Shown here piece after piece: positions 1 through 10,145 of a stretch of 64,000 nucleotides of DNA. A model generated the notes under the pieces. That model worked only from the letters and a program-made list of their open reading frames with translations, ran no database searches and was not told the DNA's origin. Source of the stretch: Mesotaenium endlicherianum. Its lineage: Eukaryota; Streptophyta; Zygnematophyceae; Zygnematales; Mesotaeniaceae. Numbering within the stretch: position 1 is the stretch's first letter; the number at the start of each line of letters is the position of its first letter. A program made the position numbers and the translations under genes. Where the stretch lies: assembly GCA_009602735.1 (NCBI GenBank), contig WELA01006901.1:38231-102230 (forward strand). The letters run 5' to 3'.

Positions 1-371
1 GGGAGCGCGGGAGCGCGGGAGCGCGAGAGCGGGGGAGCGCGGGAGCGCGAGAGCGGGGGAGCGCGGGAGCGCGGGAGCGCGAGAGCGGGGGAGCGCGGGA
101 GCGCGAGAGCGGGGGAGCGCGGGAGCGCGGGAGCGCGAGAGCGGGGGAGCGCGGGAGCGCGAGAGCGGGGGAGCGCGGGAGCGCGGGAGCGCGAGAGCGG
201 GGGAGCGCGGGAGCGCGAGAGCGGGGGAGCGCGGGAGCGCGGGAGCGCGAGAGCGGGGGAGCGCGGGAGCGCGAGAGCGGGGGAGCGCGGGAGCGCGGGA
301 GCGCGAGAGCGGGGGAGCGCGGGAGCGCGAGAGCGGGGGAGCGCGGGAGCGCGGGAGCGCGAGAGCGGGGG
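1..371. repeat. GC-rich higher-order tandem repeat (8-bp units in 56-bp blocks)
   Basis: The stretch is built only from two related octamers, A = gggagcgc and B = gagagcgg. They are ordered A A A B A A B, which gives a 56-bp higher-order unit repeated about 6.6 times from the window edge. It then degrades into gagagc hexamers and gggA tetramers up to about 413. It lies just upstream of a TPL exon and is most likely intronic. No coding potential is claimed. Confidence 0.9.
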
Positions 372-498
372 AGCGAGAGCGAGAGCGAGAGCGAGAGAGG
401 GAGGGAGGGAGGGACGACCTGGTTAGGGGAGGAAGGAGAACAAGGTACTCCTGTTGACGTCCTTGCCTGCCTGTTTTGGGGCGCGCGTGCCACTGCAG

Positions 499-1795
499 GT
501 GTGCCTGTGGGGCACCGACGGGTGGGAGAGGCGGAAGACCATCAGCGTAGCGAGCACGAGCAGCCGCAACGGGCCCGCGGGGGGTGCAGGCGCGGGCGGG
601 GACACGCGCGTGCAGTTCCACAATGACCAGATGAGGCTGCTGGTGGTCCATGAAGCCCAGCTGGCGATCTACGACGCCAACAAGCTCGAACGCTCTCGCC
701 AGGTGGCTGCCCCGCGTCGTCCGCCCGCATGCCTGCTCCCCCGTTCACATGCCTGCACCATTTTTTTTGCTAGCTGAGTGTGCTCTGGTTTTCAGAGAAC
801 TGCCCCGTCTGCTGGCTGCTAAGCGCCAGTTAAAGGTGTGTGGAGGCAGGGGATTGCTGAGGGGTGGGCAATTTGCCTGTACTTGCGTGTGCGGATGTGC
901 GTGCCAGTGTGTGTGCGTATGTGCATGTGTGCATGCAATTGTTTTTCTTGTGTGTCTGTTTGCATGTGTGCGCGTGTGTAGTGTGCAAATGCGTGCACAC
1001 AACTTTTTCATGTTTGTGTTTGTGTTTGTGTTTGCGTGTGCGTGTGCGTGTGCATGTGCATGTGCCGGACGATTGGAAAGGTGAGTGAGAAATTTGGAGC
1101 CTGGCGGGGGAGGGGGAGGGAAGGCACTGCTAGGCCAATCCAGGCAGGCACACGTATGCACGTCTGCTGGCTTGTGCGAGGGAGGATGCCGACGGCTGAC
1201 GCCTGATGATGGCAATATATGGTGATGGGGTGAGGGGTGCAGTGGGCGCCGCGGGAGTCGGGGGCGCTGTCCGCGCCCATCTCCGCCGCCACCTACTCGT
1301 GCGACAGCCAGCTCGTGTTCGCGGGCTTCCTGGACGGCTCCGTGTGCGTCTTTGACGCCGACACGCTGCGGCCGCGCTGCCGCATTGCCCCCTCTGTTTA
1401 CGTCCCCTCTACTGCCAGGTAGATATGCCAGCTGTCAGCTACCAGCGGGCAGGACTTTCTTTCTTCCTCGTTGTCCCCGCCTCGCCCCGCCCCGCCCCGC
1501 TGGCCAGTTGAAGCTGAATCCTCATTGCAAATTGATCTGATCTGGTTGCCTCTGTGTTCGTGCGCGAGCCAGAGCAGGCGCCACCGTGGGCTGCCTTTGG
1601 ATCCAAGAAATCACACCCCTGTGCGCACGCATGCGTGTATGCATGTGTGCGTGTGTGAGTGTTTGTGAGTGCGTGCGGAGGATTATTTATTTCCAGGTGG
1701 TTGGTGGGGAGGTGTATTGGGATGAAGGTTCACAGGACACAAATCGAGCTGCTGCTGGAGACCTCTCTCTGCACACGAAAGGGAAGGGGGCTCAG

Positions 1796-1845
<50 letters not shown>

Positions 1846-2304
1846 CGTGTGCTCCACGTCATCCCCCCCCTGACTCTGTTGCCGCCTTGAGTTGAGCAAG
1901 AGCGAGACAGAGAGTCCGAGGGGGGCCGGGTCTGTGTGCGTGCCTGCCTGTTCTCTCTTTGGTTGTCGCTGAATCGATGCTGAGCCCGTGCCGTGGCCCT
2001 CCTCCTCCTCCTCCTCCTCCTCCCCCTGCTGCCACTCCTGCTCCTCGTGGGTGTTGTGGTGTTGCCTGCGTGTGGCTGCAGCACGACGGTGTACCCTCTG
2101 GTGATTGCCGCGCACCCAAGCGAGCCCCACCAGATTGCGCTGGGCCTGAGCGACGGCGGGGTGCAAGTGATAGAGCCCGCGGAGGGCGACAATAAGTGGG
2201 GCGGGGCCTCCCTCGCTGACCACCCTGCTGGCAATGCGGCCGGGGCTCCACCAGCTTCTGGAGCCAACAGCAGCCAGGCTGCCGAGCAGCCGCCTGCGAG
2301 GTAA
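499..2304 (+). CDS. TPL: TOPLESS/TOPLESS-related transcriptional corepressor, C-terminal WD40 part (5' end outside window)
   Basis: Three exons match the end of plant TOPLESS proteins, nuclear Groucho/TUP1-like corepressors recruited by EAR-motif repressors such as Aux/IAA. Exons are 499-702, 1243-1418 and 2082-2304 (stop TAA 2302-2304), and the splice phases agree (0, then 2). The first exon reads V-C-L-W-G-T-D-G-W-E and later DTRVQFHNDQMRLLVVHE, the second starts WAPRESGALSAPISAATYS, and the third contains HPSEPHQIALGLSDGGVQV and ends EQPPAR, close to the DQPQR end of land-plant TPL. These are the last WD40 blades of the second propeller. The N-terminal LisH/CTLH/CRA part lies upstream of the window. 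The stop overlaps an AGGTAAG donor-like site, but the protein ends where TPL should. Family assignment is firm; which TPR paralogue cannot be told. Confidence 0.9.
880..1066. repeat. TG/TGTGCG-rich microsatellite in TPL intron
   Basis: Imperfect (TG)n with TGCG and TTTG variants fills most of the intron between the TPL exons ending at 702 and starting at 1243. Confidence 0.8.
1798..1843. repeat. (GA)n microsatellite in TPL intron
   Basis: An uninterrupted GA dinucleotide run of about 46 bp lies in the TPL intron 1419-2081. The Arg-Glu repeat ORFs over it are an artefact. Confidence 0.9.
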
Positions 2305-4606
2305 GGCGAGGACTGACCTGTACTCAGGTCGTAGGTTGAGTCGGTTCCGGCTTAGGAGGTTGTAGACGATGTGTAGTACACGGATAGTGCTGCTATGACG
2401 TGCATCACGTGCGTTTGTTTCATAAGCTACCTGCAGCAGCCAGCAGGAGAGCGGGGAGGGGTGGGAGAGCATGTGTGGCCGGGTGTCCGCAGAGGGGAGC
2501 TCGTTACTTTGATCGTGTATGATGCGGAATTTATGACATGTGTCCGTGTGATAATATGGGACGGCAGATTCTAGAGTATCCGCTTCTAGAGTAGCTTGTT
2601 GTATATGTGGCGAATGGACATAGAGTTGCCTCAGTCACCCTGTTAAGTGTAGGAGAAAGAAAGACCCGACAATTTTCCAAGCCCTGTTGTTGAGCCCTGA
2701 CGATTATGAAAATCTAGAACCCATTTTCACTGTGCTGAGAAAGATCGGAGTTAGTAGAGCATATCGGCAAATTTGGCCTTCCATTCAAACTGGGACAACA
2801 GTGGGTTCTATTGGCGCCCTCCAAATCATCTTGAATCCATGACTCGAGGAACAGGGGACCCTTATGCTCACACGACTGTCCCATCTCAGTGTTGCATATA
2901 CCAGCAGCAACTGTATTGTCGGAGGTGTCGTTAGTCGCAAGTTCCTTTCGTCATCAAGTTTGTGCTCATTTTCTCCAGGTCAATCGGTGCCTTATTCTCA
3001 GACACAATATAGCCATAGTCTACTTCTGACGTTGGCACAATCTCAAATGATATCCAACTCGCAACTGGTCTGAAGTCTCCCATACCAATGAAAGGTGGCT
3101 TATGCAGACCCGTGTTACTCAGAAAGTACAGCACAATTTTCGGCACTACATAGTACGGTGCATGTGGCAAGGATTATCTTTTTGTGCTTGCATTGGCGGG
3201 TTAAGTCTGGATCTGGATCTGCGCTCGAGGTGGCAAAAAAATTGACCAGATCTGAAATTCTGATAAATCAACTCAGTTTGAAGTGCATAAATATTCAAGT
3301 TCACACAAGATCTAGTTCAAAATCTAATGTTTTTTCTTGAAGCACCTAGAAGTCATCCAAGTTTTAAATACAGAATCACTTCAAAGTAGAATCCTTAAGT
3401 CCAGCAGCTGCTATGAATGCACTGTTTAGCTGACAAGTATGCATGCTAGAATCATTGCAGTGCAAATCTCTTGTGCTGCCACCCACCCTCCTTTAAGTTC
3501 AGGCAAGCAGGAAGAGATTTGAGCTACAGAGTCATTAGTATAATTAGAATTGATATTCTCAGAGACAACAGTAACAAATTAGACCATTACATGCAAGTTA
3601 GACAATGAATGGACTATACTAGAGAGAATATAGACCAATTTCATTAATATAGACTAGGATAAAAATAGGCCTAGAAGTAGGTCAGGTACCACTTAGTCCC
3701 TTACACGCGCAATCTAGAGGCACTTGTATAACTCATACCTGCCATTATCTCTATCTTTTTTCGATGTGTGAATACATATTTCAACAGTGGACATTATGTC
3801 TAGTTGCTTGCCGTCTCTTGTTTATGCTTGACCTGATTAAGTCTTGCCACAGCCCCTACGTTTACCCGGCTCCTCTTTACTCGATTATAATTGATTTCAA
3901 GCAATTTTCAAGTTCCGAACTGTTCATTTGTCGAACAGCAAGTGACTCCTTTTCTCAAAAGTCCAAGTCGGCAGAATTGGACAGACTGTACCCACCTTGT
4001 TCACACGTTCTTGTAAAGGGGTACCTCGCTTGAAATATGAAGGGGCGGGTAGCCAGAAATTGGCCACTAAGCATTTGCAGAGTACCGCGAGACACGCTCG
4101 TTTTAGGTCGTGGAGCCTAGAAGGTGACTTTGGCTTGTCGAGCTGTGATCAAGTATCTGTCTGTCACAGTCTGTCAGGATCTGCCAGCTTCACCACAAAG
4201 CTTTACCAGCATTTCCGGTACGTCAACTTCCTGTTGGTACGACGTCTTTGGCGTCTGAGTCTGTACACATATCGACATATGGAGTTGCTTGAAGCGGCAC
4301 TGTCACATACTGGCACGTTGTCCGCTCGAAGAGCTGTCCTTTTCAATGATCTTCAATTTCCATATCCGAATATACAAGATCAGCCCAGTTCAGCCAATTC
4401 TCCTTCTCCGTTCGTTAGCGCGTGCAAATTGCTGCTACAGAAAAAGTCGTGTCTAAGAAACCGGTCAGAAAATGAAGAGTTTCATGGTCGAGAGAGAGAG
4501 GGGTAGAGAATGCAGAAGGTCTAAGCGGTTCTTGATGGTTCTTCTTCTTGGGTCTTATCCATCCTTAAATGGTTTGCTGTGTATCTGAAACCTAAATTGA
4601 TTCAAA
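2305..4606. other. Intergenic region between TPL and ET
   Basis: No coding similarity was recognised. It should hold the TPL 3' UTR and the ET promoter and 5' UTR. A 169-codon open frame at 3997-4506 ends in a GAGA tract just before the ET start; it resembles nothing I know and is treated as leader sequence or chance. The middle (about 3405-3790) is a dispersed repeat listed separately. Confidence 0.6.
3405..3790. repeat. Degenerate dispersed repeat, copy A
   Basis: Blocks of this stretch recur in the same order at 34320-34720. Examples are the TTGCAGTG..GTGCTGC..CCCACC block, the TAGGCCTAGAAGTAGGTC block against TAGGTCTAGAGGTC, and GCACTT..CTGCATTATCT-like sequence at the end. No coding frame or terminal structure was found, so the family is unknown. 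Confidence 0.4.
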
Positions 4607-7600
4607 ATGCAGCAGATGTGGCCCAAGTTGGAGATCGAGATTTGTGAAGACGTGCCAAGATCTGCAGAAGCTAAAGAGCTAGTGTCCCCATCGTCTTCAT
4701 CAGCGCCGAGAGGAACTAGGGTTTCCCGGCACTCGAAGCTTGTTGGCACTCACCTTAGTCATGAAGGTGTGTCGCCAGGAAAGGCCCCTTCTGCCGAACA
4801 GATTGCTAGACAAATCAAACTTCAGTATCCGGGAGGAAGGATAAAAGAATTTTCGAAACACGAGGCAATGGGAATTTCGAATAGAGCTGCTGGGAGCAGG
4901 AAGCCGCATCCAATAGGAGCTGATTCGCACTTAGTATGCGGTACGGGTCGTGGGGCTTGCGAAAACGAGGACAACGTTCACCCGATGCCTGATGGACATG
5001 CCGCTGATCCGCGTGATGGTAACTACGGCATGGAAGCAGGCTATCCCATGGGGGGTCCAGGTAGAAAGCATAAGGATATCGACGCAGTGCTGCAGAAAGT
5101 AGTGGAGGGCTCGAATTTGTGGGAAGCTTTTGAAATCGGGGAGGGGAGTAAGAGAAGCGGAAAGGATTTTAAAAGGACAACCTCTGCTCCAGGTATCCGC
5201 AAAGTGGCCAGGAGCTCCTCGAGTGTGCTTGGAAATCACGAGTCTGTGATTGCACTCTCCGCTGGTGCCGAGGGATTCTGCAAGGGCAGCAGCCAGCATG
5301 GGAGCGTGAAGCAGGACGAGCATACTGCAGGGAGGGGCGGCGGGGTTAAGCCTGGTAGCTTGAATGCTAGCGCTGTGAAGATAGGCATTCCTGCCGTGCC
5401 CCGCTTGTCAGAGAGACGGGCCGACTCAGCTCCTGCGGATTTCGCCAATGCCGTCTCAAGGCACTCTTACCGGGCAAGCGAGCGGGCGAGACTCGACTCC
5501 ACTAGGTTGCCCAGGGAGGAGTGTAAGGCGGTCAAGCACGACAAGTCGTTCTCCGATTGGCAGGTGAAAACTCCCACCTGTCAGCGTGTCCAGCGATGCG
5601 CGCGTGCAATGTTGCATGCAAAGACATCCACATCAGCCTTCACCTTAAATGACATAAAGTTGTGTAGCCACCACGTGCCCTTTTTCTCTCTTTGTGTGGG
5701 TGTGTGATGATGTGCGCGTACGCCGTGCATGTGCGCGTGAAAGGGCACCGTCCGCATGGCATGCCCTGGACGAAGATGGCTCTGCCACGTGGCAGTGGCC
5801 ACCAATGTGGGCGTCACCGCCACAGGGGTGAGCACATTCAGCTTCAGCATTCAGCACGTGAGAGGTTGCCCACTTCCATTGGCCAGTGCTCTGTGGGGGA
5901 GCCTTCTGGTTGGTGGTCGCGAGTGGCATGCTGGCTGATTGGTTGACAGCCAGCTCCCTTGCTCTTGCAACCCCTGGGAGCCTAGCCTAGCCTAGCCTAG
6001 CCTAGCTTGGCTTAGCCTTGCCTTGCCGTGGCCTTGCATTGCGCTGATACTCCCAAAGGCCATGGGGTCCACGGCCCCGAGCGCCTCTCATGTGCCCCAG
6101 CCCCACGAACCCTCTCAGGCTACTCTCTGGCATGGCCCTGCTCCCCCTCTGAGCTTAATTCCCCACCCCCCCTTGCGGGGAACCCCTTTGTGGCTGCCGG
6201 AAACGCCCTTCCTCCCTGCCCTAGTCTGACCCCGTTGCGTGTTCCGCGCTCCATACCAGTGAGGTTGCACACGCATTCCCGCCACCTGGCATGCCCAAGC
6301 GCAATGCACGATGCTGCCGCAGCCCATGTCAGATGACGGGAGCAAGCGCGCACGCTCGCACACTTCTTGCCTGGCACACGTGGCTTGCATCTCAGCCCTC
6401 TCAGAAGTGCAGGCAGACAGGCAGGCAGGTGAGTTGGCGGCGATCTGGTGGTGGGTGGGTGGGGAAGGCATTGGGCCCTCGTACGCAAAGTTTCACGCGA
6501 GCGACAACAGAAGCTTGGTCTGCACGTCTGGGGGCAGGCAGAAGACAGAAGGGCAGTGGTGCATGCGCGCTGGACTCGTCCATCGTTGGCTGCCCTCTCA
6601 ATGGTGGTACCTGCGGCTGGGGCTGGGGCTGGGTGCATATTTGACGGCAGGTGCTGGTGGGCCCTACGGACTGGCGAGACCACAGCCAGGGCAAGGAGGG
6701 CGCGGCCAGGTACCGCCTCGCCAATCTGCCCGGCAACTACTTTGGCCCCGGCGTGTACGAACTCGGCCTCATGGCGATGCCGGAGGGGGAGGGGGGGCAT
6801 GGCGGCAAGAGCAGGAGGCGCGGGGTGGATGGCCGGCAGGTGGTGGTGGTGTACGTGGGGCAAGCAGAGAACGTGCGGCAGCGCCTGCAGAAGCACGGCC
6901 AGGGGCGCTCGCACTTGGGCCCCAAAGTGCCCCTTCAGGCGGCCCCCGCCGTCGCCGCCCAGCAGCAGCACCAGCACCTGGCGGGGCGGAAGTCTCTGTC
7001 CAAGACACAGCAGCAGCAGCAGCAGCAGCAGGACCGGAGGAGGCGGGCGTCAGAGCCGGGCTCGGCGTCCTCGGCAGGGAATCTGAAGATCCAAGGGCTG
7101 GAAGGGTGCGGGGATGGCAGGAGGTGCAGTGGAGGGGCTGCTGGCGCTGGCGGGTGGGAGGTCCTGCCGCCACTTGTCCAGCCAGATGGGAGCAATCATG
7201 GAGCGGGGTCTGAGCTGGGCGAGGGGCGGAAGCAGCAGCAGCAGCAGGAGCTGGAGGAGGGGCAGGTGAGCGCAGTCGGTAGCGCCGGTCCCGGGCATTC
7301 GGAGGCTCGGACGGGCCTTCTGGAGGACGCGTTTGAGCACGGCTATGTGGTGGTCTTCAGATGGGCGCGGGTGAGTGCGTTTTCGCGCGTGTGTGTGTGT
7401 GCTCGCATGTGTGTGTGGCCCCCTTTGCTTACTTCAAGGAGAGACATGGTGGTGGCCAGGCCGTGTTGGCCCCGGTGGCTGTGCTACTGTCGTTGCCTCG
7501 GAGACTGCCGCCGGGCTGAGGGAGGCAGATTCCTCCGGCGCTTGCTTCCCCTGCCACCGCTGCTGACGCTGCTGCCGTCGCTGATGATGATTATGATGTT

Positions 7601-8360
7601 GCTGCTGGTTCCATTGCAGCAGCATGCAGCTAGCCCAGGGGACCGTGCAGGCATGCGAGCGTGCAGTGAAGTTGGTACCCGGGGCGAGATGTGGGGGGCT
7701 GACTTAGTCTGCTTGTTGTTGCGGGTGTCGGCACGTGCAAGCATGGTGCAGGCAGCGAGCGCGGACAAGGCCAAGCAGGCGGAGGTTCAGCTGCTGGACA
7801 CGTTCGACTACCCGTGGAACAGCAAGCTCAACGGCAGCCGCAGGCCCGCGGAGGCGTTTGTGCGGCTGAGCAGGGTGGGCGCATCGCGGGGCTTCGGCTG
7901 CGGCTTGGCCCACTTCTCCCTCTTCAAGCCCCGTCCCGTGGGGGTCGCGCTGCAGGTGCAGCCTCCCCTGAACGAGCACTTTGGCACGCCGGAGGGCCGG
8001 CTCGTCGAAGTCGTGGAAGCGAGGGAGCGCACAAGCCGTGCCGGGAAGCCCTCGCTCCGGCAGGCGGGCACGGGCAAGTCGCCCGCGCCATCGCCCACGG
8101 GCGAGGTTGGAGGCGGCGGCGGCGGCAGAGCCAGCCGCTCCCAGGTGCAGAGCCGAGTGGAGGCCGAGGAGGTTCTGTGGGACCCCACGTTTGGCGGCAA
8201 GCAGTGCGGCGCGGCGCTGGTAGGCGGCGGCGTGTGCCCGCAGAAGCCGGAGCCCAGCAGGAAGCGGTGTGCGCTGCACAAGGGCCTGCGATGCTCGCCC
8301 CGCGCCAGCGCCGAGGGTGCGCTTGTCACGGCTGCCGCACCTCCCTCGAGGGGGAGGTGA
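4607..8360 (+). CDS. ET: EFFECTOR OF TRANSCRIPTION-type protein (GIY-YIG domain plus ET zinc repeat)
   Basis: Three exons, 4607-5563, 6651-7370 and 7752-8360, join in phase 0 to give about 761 residues. Exon 1 ends with EECKAVKHDKSFSDW and exon 2 opens VLVGPTDWRDHSQGKEG, matching the N-terminal block of plant ET1/ET2. The GIY-YIG part follows: PGVYELG, then VVVVYVGQAENVRQRLQKHG. After a low-complexity insert with eight glutamines (7008-7031) come GYVVVFRWA and LLDTFDYPWNSKLNGSRRP. One cysteine ET repeat ends the protein (C-G-A-A-L...C...KRCALHKG, about 8200-8290). ET proteins are land-plant nuclear regulators of gibberellin-related and developmental genes; their GIY-YIG domain is reported to nick DNA. 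The first 290 residues are Ser/Gly/basic and not recognised. Land-plant ET proteins usually carry several ET repeats, whereas this frame keeps one. The start is the first ATG of the long open exon; an extra 5' exon cannot be excluded. Confidence 0.88.
5981..6036. repeat. CCTAG/CCTTG pentamer repeat in ET intron 1
   Basis: Tandem CCTAG units drift into CCTTG-like units. The repeat lies inside the intron 5564-6650. Confidence 0.75.
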
Positions 8361-8640
8361 AGCTGGAAGCTGGAGTGCGCTAGCTCCACAAGCACCTTCA
8401 GTGCTTGTCCCGTGCCTTTTTTAACGCCAGCAGTGCGGGTCTGGCGCCTGCCGTGCATCCCTCCCTACGGAGGGAGAGGTGAAGCTGCAATGAGCTAGCT
8501 CCACAGGGTCATACGATGCTTGTTTTGGGCCTACCTCGACGCCACCAGTGCGGGTCTGGCGGCTGCCGCACTGGAAGCTGCAGCGAGCTCCGCAAGGGCC
8601 TTGGGCCTCCAATGTTCGCTCCGAGGTTTGAGCCAAAGAT
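8341..8640 (+). repeat. Decayed tandem copies of the ET-repeat coding unit in the 3' flank
   Basis: The last coding unit of the ET gene (about 8262-8350, covering RCALHKG and the sequence to the stop) is followed by at least two further units of about 95-120 bp with the same order of landmarks. The landmarks are a TGCGCTAGCTCCACAAG-like block, a GATGCTTGT-like block, CGCCAGCAGTGCGGGTCTGG, CTGCCG(CAC), and a CCCTCC..GGGAGAGGTGAAGCTG block. A fourth, partial unit starts near 8580. The copies no longer read as ET repeats. I infer tandem duplication and decay of the zinc-repeat module behind an early stop. Confidence 0.6.
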
Positions 8641-10145
8641 GGTGCAGATCTGACAGTTGTGTACTGTCTATACTTGACGTTGACGCTGCAGTGCGGCTCT
8701 GGGGGCTAGCGCTTTGCTTGGGGCGGCTGGCATTTGCCTGCCTTGGTGCTGTGTAGTTACTGTTATTCGTCTCGATATAGTGTCTCGATTCCTTGGCTTC
8801 GGCAGACGTGGCGGCGGTGCAGCAGCACAGCGCAGCAGCCGGGCTGGCGCTACTTGCTCGAATGGTGATGCTCCTGAATGGGAGTGCTATTTTTTGCAGC
8901 TTGCCTGTCAATGTGGGGTTCCTGCGCTACCCACTTACGTGCGCCGGGAACTGCGGTGACAGGCTGCTGCCGATGCTTGAGTCTCGCCAGCTCTGCTGAC
9001 CAGCATGCAGCTGGGTCCTGTGTAAGTACGTATATATGCCCGTGGAGTGGATGCGGACGCAAGAGGGTTGATGTAGATGCTCAGCTCATCACTTCTGAAA
9101 TGAAAGGCCTTGTTGTAGTTCTTGCCTTTCTAGAATGTATCAGTAACTAAGGGCATTCCATTGTCATAGGCAGATATCGCACTGCAGCTGAAATAAGCGA
9201 GAACTTTTGCACTGCTTTCTTGCGAGCTTGCTGCTGTAAAGTGCCGCATGCACTGCGTGACATGCCCACGAGTAACTGGTTCTGGTATAAGACCAAGGCA
9301 ATGGCCGGTTGTTTCACTCTATTTGGCTCAATCAAGAAATTGAGATTGTTTTTAGATTCGTTCTTTGCACTCCCATGCCTGTCGACCATGATCCAGCAGG
9401 GTAGCCCCACTCAACATACCGTGATCGAGGACAGTTTGCAAAGAGACTTGGAAGTGGACAATTGGTCCCCATCTATTCTGACGCAAGGTTGTCAACACGA
9501 TGAGTAGACGTTGGTCAGCGAAAGAAAAGGAAAACCAAATTGTTCTTGCGCTCTTCGCTCAGAACATCTGTGTCATCCCAGATTTTTGAGGTTGGTATGT
9601 AACCCCGAATTACACACACCTTGTGCGCGCTGTTTCTCTGAGCACGCTTCAATTTGCAATGCAGACTCTGAGTCAATGGCAGCCTGACCTGCCATGAATC
9701 TATGCATGTCTCTATAAAATCTGATGTTTGCCAACTGTGTCTACAGACACCATTACAATGCGTAGGCATGTTCAGTGCAGAAAAAATTGGGACTCAGCGG
9801 CCAGTTTGTGTTCTTCGGAACTTGCATGCATGTCTTGGGCGATTAAGTGTGCATGACAAAACCATCCCATCTGGGTGGTTGAATCCCAGAAATTGTATCC
9901 AGTGTTGCCAAATCATCATAGGGGTGTTTAACATTATTTGTTGGTAACATTGATAGCAGAATGATTCTATTGGTTGGGATTTTGCAAGCAGCGTGCTCTG
10001 TCTACCTAGGCCTATATTACAACTAGGAAGGAAAAGCTCCTCAGTTTCTTTAGGGCTGCTTAAATTATTGCAGGATGCGATTATTGAATCTAACTTATCA
10101 TGAAAATCTTCTAACAGACTATTTATCTCCAACCCAAGAGCAACC
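8641..10145. other. Intergenic region, no gene recognised
   Basis: It holds the 3' flank of ET and the 3' flank of the convergent GH28 gene. Short open frames exist but none resembles a known family, and no tRNA or other RNA gene was seen. Confidence 0.55.

Noticed and set aside
1-371. CRISPR-like array
   Set aside because: The units are contiguous octamers without unique spacers, in a plant-type nuclear context.
1683-2472. Long minus-strand frames with Leu-Ser repeats over the TPL exons
   Set aside because: They are translations of the GA tract and antisense of GC-rich exons, with no family resemblance. The sense-strand TPL exons explain the region.
3997-4506. A 169-residue protein gene upstream of ET
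   Set aside because: No motif or family resemblance, mixed composition, and it ends in a GAGA tract directly before the ET leader, so it is probably noncoding.
6120-6977. 285-codon minus-strand frame over the ET gene
   Set aside because: It is antisense of intron 1 and exon 2 of ET, low in complexity, and has no recognisable motif.
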